In this document: in pieces, positions 56,327 through 64,000 of the stretch | Numbering within the stretch: the first letter of the stretch is position 1 | Layout: every line of letters starts with the position of its first letter | Assembly: GCF_028640845.1 (NCBI RefSeq) | Contig: NC_080540.1 | Location: 161,036,438 to 161,100,437, forward strand | Direction of reading: 5' to 3' | Origin: Ahaetulla prasina | Taxonomy: Eukaryota > Chordata > Lepidosauria > Squamata > Colubridae | Length of the DNA stretch: 64,000 bases | Position numbers and translations under genes: made by a program | Notes under the pieces: model-generated | Seen by the model: only the letters and a program-made list of their open reading frames with translations | What the model was told of the DNA's origin: nothing | The model's database searches: none

Positions 56327-57560
56327 CACTTGAGGGAGGCAGCCGACAAAACCTTAATGCCCGAGGTAGAAACCATATGGTGCCTTCACAATAATTGTAA
56401 TAATCAAGCAATCATGGACAAAAGAATTTTGCTGAATATAATGGAATTTAGTGACGAGAATCCATGTACAAGCTAAATGTTTATAAAATAAATCCAGATC
56501 TGCTAATTATAGTCCTTGCAAACTGCAATCCAAGATAGGACATGTCATCCTGCTTAATGATATAGGCACACTCTGATAATAATGTCTTACCATCAGTAGA
56601 ACATAAATTTTCGTTGCGGCAATGTGCTACTTTTAAGCACCTTAACCTGATATTGCTATTGAATTCTATTAATAAAACCAAAGGTACGGTTTCTGGTTTG
56701 AGTGCGTGCTTATGACTTGCATATCTTAATTTGTATCCTACACAAATGTCATAATGACATTCAGATCTGCAACTGAGTAATAAAGTATTACACTTCAAGG
56801 AAATGATGTAAAAGCTTTTGCAATGATTTCAGGTAAATTTGTTTTGATTCTGGAACCAAAGGGGTGGCATATCCTGGATGAAAAACTCAAAACAGGAAAA
56901 TAGGCCTGATTTAAATTTTTCTCAAATCTAGATTAAGAGGACATTTTGACTCAGCCATTTCGTTGTATGGATCTCTGGGATCAGCCAATAAATTATATAT
57001 ATATATAATGTCTCAAACCAAGGCTGGAACATTTGATCTGTTGTGTTCTATCTCCAGAATTGTAGCATATCAGTCAGGCTAAATTTTGCAACTCAAGGAT
57101 ATCCTTTAAATTTGTCTGAACATTGCTGTTAAACCTAGACACAGTGCCCAGCTACAGATTCCCACAAATTAATCATATTCTGTAAAAACTTTACATCTGA
57201 TTCAGCCGTTCAGTTTATTCAAATTATTTGGAAAAGCTGTTGCAACATTTTGCCCTATTTTGAAATCTGCTTCCAAAAATCAAATCGCCAGCCCCCTTTT
57301 TTTGGGCCATACTCGCTGGGTTAAATCAATACTCTGAATCACAAAGTAGCCAGCCCCATTTTAATTTAATGCTGGGCTTCTCAAAGTTTGTGATCCTTCA
57401 ACTTCCTAAAGTGGTAAATACATTTGTGCGACACTCCCTTCCTTTAAAAATAATTAAATAATTACTAAAATTTTGAATAAAAGTAATGATTAAAAGTGGG
57501 ATGGGGTGCAGATTTTGGATGAGGGCTAGAACCAGGGGTTTAGCCTTTTCTCAAATTTCA
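56327..57560. other. No recognised feature
   Basis: AT-rich, with a short (AT)n run near 56994-57008. No repeat family or gene recognised. Confidence 0.4.
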
Positions 57561-57568
57561 GTTTAGAC

Positions 57569-58094
57569 CCGTGATGGCGAACCTATGGCACATATGCCGG
57601 AAGTGGCACACAGAATCATTTTTCCGGGCACATGAACTATCACCAAACTCACCTGAAGCTGCGCATGTGCCCCAGCTGGTATTCAGGCCTCTGGTCTGCA
57701 TGCGCACAATTCAGGGGATCCAGCTGGCCTTCGGAGCTCTGCTGTGCATGTACGCATGTTTGCACATGCTCACGAGATGACTGGTGCACAGCACACGCAT
57801 GTGCAGACAGCATTCGTGCACATGCAAAAGCCATGCGCATGTGCAGATGTTGAGATTGCCTGTGCAGCGCGCACTGGGGTGCATGCACGAAAGCTGTGCA
57901 TATGCGCAGATGGTGTGGTTGCGCACACAGAGCGCAGTGGGGGCGCGTGCAAAAGCTGCGTGCATGCAATGGTGCAGTTGCATGCGCAGCACATGGGGAG
58001 GAGCCACATTTTAGTGCGATGGCACACGAGAGCACGCAGCGCACAAAGCATGTTCCTGTTTGGCACTCGGTAAATAAAAGATTCGACACCACTG
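57569..58094. mobile_element. hAT MITE with CpG-rich alternating core, perfect TSD
   Basis: CCGTGATGGCGAACCTATGG at the left and 'attcgacaccactg' at the right, flanked by gtttagac (57561-57568 and 58095-58102). The 526-bp interior is dominated by 'gcgcatgtgc'-type units. The long frames on both strands are by-products of that composition. Confidence 0.88.
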
Positions 58095-58102
58095 GTTTAG
58101 AC

Positions 58103-59500
58103 TTTGTTCCCTACTTTACCTATGAGCTCACTTTGCACAAATAATGGAAGCATATTTTGCTAGTGCTCTGCTTTGCCTGTATAATTTGATCAACTTAAAA
58201 AATTGTAAGCACCAAAAGTTGTACAAAGCCCCTTTCCCCGGAGTTTAAATAGCTTGAGAATCCATCATGTAATGTCTTATATGAATTCAGAAAAGTGGGT
58301 TGGGTAAACTGCAAATTAACCATGCACAGACATTTACCACATAACCATTCTCTGCCTATACCTAATTCAGATTGCCAGGTGCTCCCAGTTTCTGACTATA
58401 CCAAAACCCACACAGGCACAAAAAGAAAAATGGAAAGTATGGGTCAAATCCAGGCTTACTGAAAAAAAGGATCATACATTTGTTAGAATTAATTAGGTTT
58501 CCTTCATTTCTGCTGGTCAACTCAAACTACGATTCTGTTGGTTTTCACCTAAAACTTTCTTTCTTTCATTCATTTTCAGTCTGGCCTTAATTCCCAGTGA
58601 CTATAAGACACCACTTCTCAGATGATTATCACACATTTCTGGCTGAGAATAGCATTTTGCAGTATGGGATGTTGGGAAACAGAAAACATGGCGGAAAAGT
58701 CAGACCACAAATTTCTCATATCTGTCTTGCTAAAAGAATAATAGCCTTCAAAAACAGTAGAGGCTTTTTCTGTTTAATCTGCACACATTGACAGTAATTC
58801 AAACTTGTATTATTGCGTCAGTTCTAATTCTACAGCCATTAACTTGCTCTACAATCTACATCAATTATTGTTGATTTTTTTAAAAAAAAAATTAAGAACT
58901 ATACGGAATATTGTGTTGAATTCTCACAATCCAAAGAGCTGAAAACAAAATACAATAGTTGTCATCTGGTTTCACATCCTGTTGACTCATGTTTGGTCTG
59001 AGCTAAGAAAGCCACATATTCAGCTTGGAACAGTCAGTATCTTTGCTCTTTGGGAAATTCCTTGGAATCTTTGAGCTGGGATATTCACCAGACAGATCAA
59101 AGGAAGGCATAGAGAGAAGAGGGTGTGGGATGAAGACAATAGAATCACACCTGCATTTTGACTTTTGACCTTCTAAATAGCCTTGAGCTTTCTACCTTGA
59201 TAAATCAAAAGAAAGGCAAATATGAAAATGCACCAAAGAAAGGAGAGGGGGAACTCTTAGTTGCTACTCATTAGAAGTTGGGAATACTATTACCCCTGAT
59301 GTGGCCCAGAATTAAGGTAGTTTGCACCTTTCCAATCATTATATGACTATGAGGATCTTGTGCTCTATCTTCCTTACTGGAAGTTTTATGTTATTAGTAT
59401 TTTTGAATACCTGTGTCATATCACAACTGATAATTCTCCTCTGTCAAAAATTTGCTGTGGAATATGTGTTCTGAGGGCAGTGAGGGGTTATTTATTTTTT
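58103..59500. other. No recognised feature
   Basis: About 1.4 kb of unassigned DNA without repeat ends or gene-like frames. Confidence 0.45.
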
Positions 59501-59504
59501 TTTA

Positions 59505-61435
59505 AAGCTGTTTCTAGGACCCATGTTGAGGCAATTACAGGGGCATGCTGAGGATTTTGTACAGTATCTGTCCGATAAAATTGCTCGGATCCGGGACGGA
59601 CTGGACACTGATTGGATAGATTCGGGTGGGATGGCGGGGACGGGTCTTGAGGATATTATCTGGGCTGAGTTCGATCCTGTGACTCCCGATGACATGGACA
59701 GGTTGTTGGGTAGGTTGAATCCCACCACATGTTTATTGGACCCGTGTTCCTCCTGGTTGGTACTGGCCACACGGGAGGTTACACAAGGCTGGCTCCTGGC
59801 AGTTACCAACGCTTCCTTGTTGGGGGGCATTTTCCCCACCGCCTTGAAAGAGGTGGTGGTGAGGCCCTTCTTCAAGAAGCCTTCCCTGGACCCAGCTGTA
59901 TTAGCGAACTATCGTCCAGTCTCCAACCTTCGCTTTTTGGCGAAGGTTGTTGAGAGTGTGGTGGCATATCAGCTTCCTCAATACCTGGAGGAAACTGTCT
60001 ATCTGGACCCGTTCCAGTCTGGTTTCAGACCTGGATACAGCACGGAGACGGCTTTGGTTGCGTTGGTGGATGACCTCTGGAGGGCTCGGGACAGGGGATG
60101 TTCCTCTGTCCTGGTCCTGTTAGATCTCTCGGCGGCTTTTGATACCATCGACCATGGTATCCTGCTGCGGCGGTTGGAGGGATTGGGGGTGGGAGGCACC
60201 GTTTATCGGTGATTCTCCTCCTATCTCTCTGACTGTTCGCAGACAGTGTTGGCAGGGGGGCAGAGATTGACCTCAAAGTGCCTCACTTGTGGGGTGCCTC
60301 AGGGGTTGGTTCTCTCGCCTCTCCTGTTCAACATCTATATGAAGCCGCTGGGTGAGGTTATCCGTGGTTTCGGGGTGTACGCTGATGATACTCAGCTGTA
60401 CATTTCCACCCCGAACCACCCCAACAAAGCCGTCGAGGTGATGGGCCGGTGTCTTGAAGCCATGTGGGTCTGGATGGGGAGGAACAGGCTCCAGCTCAAC
60501 CCCTCCAAGACAGAGTGGCTGTGGGTTCCGGTGTCCCGGTACAGTCAGCTTACACTATCGCTGACTGTTGGGGGGGAAGTATTGACCCCCAGGGGAAGGG
60601 TGCACAACTTGCGTGTTCTCCTGGACGATCGGCTGTCCTTAGAAGAACACTTGACGGCTGTCGCCACGAGAGCATTTTATCAGGTCCGCCTGATTCGCCA
60701 GTTGCACCCCTTCCTTGACCGGGACTCCTTATGCACGGTCACTCACGCCCTCGTTACTTCCCGCCTGGACTATTGCAATGCTCTCTACATGGGGCTCCCC
60801 TTGAAGAGCACCCAGGAGGCTCCAGCTAGTCCAGAATGCGGCTGCGCGGGTGATAGAGGGAGCACCGCGTTGCTCCCATATAACACCTATCCTGCGCGGC
60901 CTGCACTGGCTGCCGGTAGCCTTCTGGGTACAATTCAAGGTGTTGGTTACCACCTTTAAAGTGCTCCATGGCTTAGGACCGGGTTATCTACGAGACCGCC
61001 TTCTGCCACCGATAGCCTCCCAACGACCTGTGTGCTCCCACAGAGCTCGCTTCCTCAGGGTGCCATCGACCAAACAATGTCAGTTGGCGGCCCCCAAGGG
61101 GAGAGCCTTCTCTGTGGCAGCACCGGCCCTATAGAATGAGCTGCCTCCGGGGTTACGCCAACTCCCCGAGCTCCGGGCCTTCAAACGTGAACTGAAGACT
61201 CTACTATTTCATTGTGCGGGACTAGCCTAAGAAATATTTTATTGTAATTTTAAACAGGTTTTAAATCGGTCTTTGACCATTTTAGTTGATTTGGCCATTA
61301 AATATTTGGTTTTAATTTGTTTTTAAATATTGCTATTTATATTTGTATTTTAATATGGCTGTAAACCGCCCTGAGTCCTTCGGGAGAAGGGCGGTATAGA
61401 AATTAAATTATAAATAAAAAATAAATAAAAAATTA
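59505..61435 (+). mobile_element. L2-like LINE, 5'-truncated, nearly intact RT region
   Basis: About 1.9 kb covering the region before RT, the full RT domain, the C-terminal tail and the 3' UTR with the UUCG-loop hairpin (61366-61394) and (AAAT)n tail. The endonuclease half is missing. Only three coding lesions are evident, so this is among the youngest LINEs of its family here. Confidence 0.92.
59523..61230 (+). pseudogene. L2-like LINE reverse transcriptase, two stops and one frameshift
   Basis: RT motifs in order: VVVRPFFKKPSLDP, NYRPVSNLRFLAKVVESVV, DPFQSGFRPGYSTETALVAL, LLDLSAAFDTIDHGIL (first catalytic Asp), stop at 60210-60212 (TGA for expected Trp), CGVPQGLVLSPLLFNIYM, GVYADDTQLYIST (YADD catalytic pair), LQLNPSKTEWLWVPVSRYSQ, TSRLDYCNALYMGLPL. 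A one-base insertion near 60814 shifts the frame, which continues as IEGAPRCSHITPILRGLHWL and PKGRAFSVAAPAL. Then a stop at 61132-61134 (TAG for the Trp of LWNELP). The tail runs to 61230. The enzyme would reverse-transcribe LINE RNA at the target site, but this copy cannot make it. Confidence 0.92.
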
Positions 61436-62300
61436 CGCTGTATTATCCCATTCTAATTTTCTAGGGTGAGCAGATCCACCAAACTAGAAAGACAAGATCT
61501 ATCCAGCTGTTTGCTTATTACAATTTCTAGTAAGCAGACCTGATAAAAAGCAATCCAAAGAGTCTTATATTTGATTTTTGGTATCTCACCCAAGACCTGG
61601 AAAAATCTAAGCCTGAAATTTAAAAGACATGCTGCTACTTGGGAACAAGACCCTCGGGTAGACCGCTAACTAATGAGCCAAAGATAGGAGTATCTAGGAG
61701 TGGGGGGGGGAAATGTTAAAAAAAGAAATCAAGATGGTATCTATGCTATCAAAAACCAGTCCCTCTTTTAGGTATATTGAGTGTCTGGCACACATAAAAA
61801 GAGGTGAGGTTTTGATTACATGGCCACCATACTACCTTGACTTTTTTTTTCCACCTCTCATCTCATCTTGTGGACATGTTGCTTCAGCTCTAAAGCCAAG
61901 ACCAGCTACTGAATTCTCTTGACCAAAAACACAAGTCCATAAATCCCATTTAGATAGGCATACAATTTTTTTTTTAAAAAAAAAGTCAGAATGCTGCTGT
62001 ATAATGAAAGATGGAAGGAGCTGGTCGTGGTTTGTGCAGAAAAGCAAAAACATAAAGAGTGTGCCTAAAAAGATGATTCTCAAATGGGGGGGGGGCACAG
62101 TTTATGTAGCAAACAATTATTTAACGTGTAGCCCTTCAGATTTTATTGACTTCCACCTCCTATCAATCCTAGTTGGCATTGGCAATAGCTAGGCCTATAC
62201 AGTGACCTCATGAACAGCCAATAAGGCTTAACTGACTGAGGTAGAACAAATTATCCATAGCAAAAGTCCTGGAAAACTGCTCTCTTGGGACCCATATAAT
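61436..62300. other. No recognised feature
   Basis: Unassigned AT-rich DNA with A- and T-runs near 61964-61984. Confidence 0.45.
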
Positions 62301-62301
62301 G

Positions 62302-62306
<5 letters not shown>

Positions 62307-62337
<31 letters not shown>

Positions 62338-62400
62338 CCTCCCCCCCTCTCTCTCACACACACACACACATAGAAGGAGGGAGAGAGAGAAAGAAAGAGA
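62307..62400. repeat. Compound (CT)n / (CA)n / (GA)n microsatellite
   Basis: CT run at about 62309-62335, a C-rich patch, a CA run at about 62353-62370, then GA-rich text to about 62403. Confidence 0.92.
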
Positions 62401-62696
62401 AAGAGCAAATTTCTCAATAGGTAGAAAGTTAGAAATTCTGCCCAAGTACTTCTCAGCCGCTTTAATTTTCTTTTTGTAGACAAACTTCTCCATGAAATAT
62501 CTCTTCATGTCAGACACTAGGACAGAGTCCTCCATAGCAGTCAATATTGATCCCTAAAGGTCAGTGGGATTATCCAAGGAGCTGATAAATGACTGGGGTA
62601 AAACCAATGTCAACTAAATATCTGTGGGTCAATAGGTGGTCCCTAAATGATGGAAGGTCAGTTGGGGTCAGTTAATCTTTTGGGATCTCTGTAGAG

Positions 62697-62831
62697 CAGG
62701 GGTCTCCAACCGTGATCCCTTTAAGACTTGTGGACTTCAACTCCCAGAGTCCCTCAGCCAGCAAAGCTGGCTGAGGAACTCTGGGAGTTGAAGTCCACAA
62801 GTCTTAAAGGGACCAAAGTTGGAGACCCCTG
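62697..62831. mobile_element. Foldback hAT MITE, perfect TSD
   Basis: CAGGGGTCTCCAACCGTGAT to 'ccaaagttggagacccctg', 135 bp, palindromic, with the same AGCCAGCAAAGCTGGCT centre as MITE 1 at 12 kb. Flanked by ctgtagag (62689-62696 and 62832-62839). Confidence 0.93.
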
Positions 62832-63227
62832 CTGTAGAGCTCCATGTTAGACCCTAGTCCTGAAGGTGAAGTGATAGTGGCAAGATGACCATCTAACCTC
62901 GGACAATGTTACCCAAGGCTGAATGGTCAGCCACCAACAAGCGTGGCCTTGTATTAGTCACAACGTATAACGTCTTGTGACGGTATTGCTTTGTGATGGC
63001 AATTCAAGCACTCCCCACTGCTGAATGAATTCCACTGATTATTAGGTGAGGACCAACCCCAATCCAAGTGATTGCTCATAGCCATGTTAGAATTGGTCGC
63101 TCTGGAAAGAGAAGCACTCTAAAGCAGTGGCCTCCACTCCCAGGTCTTGTAGCCAGTGGATATCAGGATTAATGACAGCAAAAGCCACCAGGATGCCTAG
63201 CAAGACAGTCCTCTATGCATCCCTATA

Positions 63228-63465
63228 CAGTGGTACCTTGGTTCTCAAGTGCTTTGAAATTCATCGTATTTGGTACTCAATGTGTTTTGATGTGAAAAAT
63301 TTGTCTTAGTACTCATTGTTTGTTTAGTACTCAATGCACAAGCTAGAACTTCTTGGTGTTGGCTGCCTTGTGACTCACTACATTATTCCTTATGGGAAAA
63401 ATTTGTTTGGTACTCGTTGTTTTTGGTTCTCATCAGGCCTAACAATGAGGAACGAGATACCACTG
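63228..63465. mobile_element. Tigger/pogo-like MITE
   Basis: TA|CAGTGGTACCTTGGTTCTCA at the left and 'aggaacgagataccactg'|TA at the right: inverted ends with TA duplication. Interior repeats of 'tggtactcgttgttt'. 238 bp, no ORF. Confidence 0.88.
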
Positions 63466-63467
63466 TA

Positions 63468-64000
63468 CTGTCAAAAGTCAACAACAACAGTGACTAGTAT
63501 TGTTTCAGATATAAACCCAGGTCTGAATCTTGACTTTTTTGAAGTCATTTTGAGTCTAGTTAATCCGTTTCCTTTACCAATAGGTCTCTTTGTAACCATC
63601 TTCCATAAAAGGGAAGATTTATACTAGTCAACAATTATCTAAAATAGCTGGATTGATTGAAGGAATCTTGAGAAGGGGACATAGTTACTAACACCTCTTT
63701 TCAAGTAAGAGGCACTGCTTTTATTACTGAAGGATGCATTTTCCACTACTCACACTTTAGTTTCTTTTCACTTCCCTGGTCACTTTCACCAACCAGGTAG
63801 GGCAGATATCCTATCTATAGATTGCAGAGCTAATAGCACAGAGGAACCTGCATGCTTCCTCAGTTTCAGATAATTCCAAAAGACAAAGCTTCTGGCATTT
63901 CAGGTGCATTTACCCAGTCAGGGTCCAATTCCAGTAACATTCTAGAATTTTAATTCTCTTAAAAAATCCTGGAAACCCAGATCAAGAGGCAAAGCTCTAG
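63468..64000. other. No recognised feature
   Basis: Unassigned unique-looking DNA to the end of the window. Confidence 0.4.

Noticed and set aside
57649..58092. Long overlapping frames rich in His/Ala/Cys on both strands
   Set aside because: They arise from 'gcgcatgtgc' repeats inside a hAT MITE.

Overview
The window is nuclear DNA from a squamate reptile, most likely a snake. The evidence is a spliced vertebrate gene with GT/AG-type structure, and a repeat set typical of squamates: Bov-B LINE 3' ends, a Sauria-type tRNA SINE, CR1 LINEs, an L3/CR1-like LINE whose 3' end runs into (AATAG)n microsatellite (a hallmark reported for snake genomes), L2-like LINEs, Penelope-like elements and many short hAT and TA-target MITEs. 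There are no bacterial-type operons, rRNAs or CRISPR arrays. The snake call rests on remembered repeat families, not on a database search.

Only one host protein-coding gene is recognised: the large terminal exon of SP7 (osterix), the Sp-family zinc-finger master regulator of osteoblasts, on the minus strand at 24505-25785. The exon is intact (426 codons) with a clear splice acceptor. The short first coding exon was not found, and should lie at higher coordinates or beyond the window. The 2.6 kb on its 3' side (21895-24504) is almost free of recognisable repeats and probably holds the 3' UTR.

The rest of the window is transposon-rich intergenic or intronic DNA. Layout: 0-10 kb, hAT MITEs, a LINE-in-SINE nest, CR1 fragments and unique DNA; 10-15 kb, hAT MITEs, a 540-bp tandem duplication bounded by foldback MITEs, and L2-like LINE tails; 16-21.9 kb, a Bov-B fragment, microsatellites, a TA-target MITE and hAT elements; 22-26 kb, SP7; 27-34 kb, nested MITEs, a SINE and a second Bov-B; 35-45 kb, SINEs, LINEs nested in LINEs, two copies of a hAT element carrying a coiled-coil coding segment, and an L3-like LINE inside a hAT MITE; 45-50 kb, a near-palindromic Penelope-like pair with a hammerhead-like motif, a CR1 3' end and a second Penelope-like fragment; 52-55 kb, three L3-like LINE copies with (AATAG)n tails; 57-64 kb, a hAT element with CpG-rich alternating purine-pyrimidine sequence, a long L2-like LINE, a foldback MITE and a Tigger-like MITE.

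Most informative patterns: (i) target-site duplications show that one duplicated MITE at 12.5 kb is a recombinant of its two neighbours, so the duplication arose by unequal exchange between MITEs; (ii) the foldback MITEs and the coiled-coil-carrying hAT elements have TSDs fitting NNNTANNN, the Buster-type hAT preference; (iii) the L2-like LINEs and a tRNA SINE share a 3' hairpin capped by a C(UUCG)G tetraloop; (iv) the Penelope-like palindrome keeps a hammerhead-ribozyme-like core.
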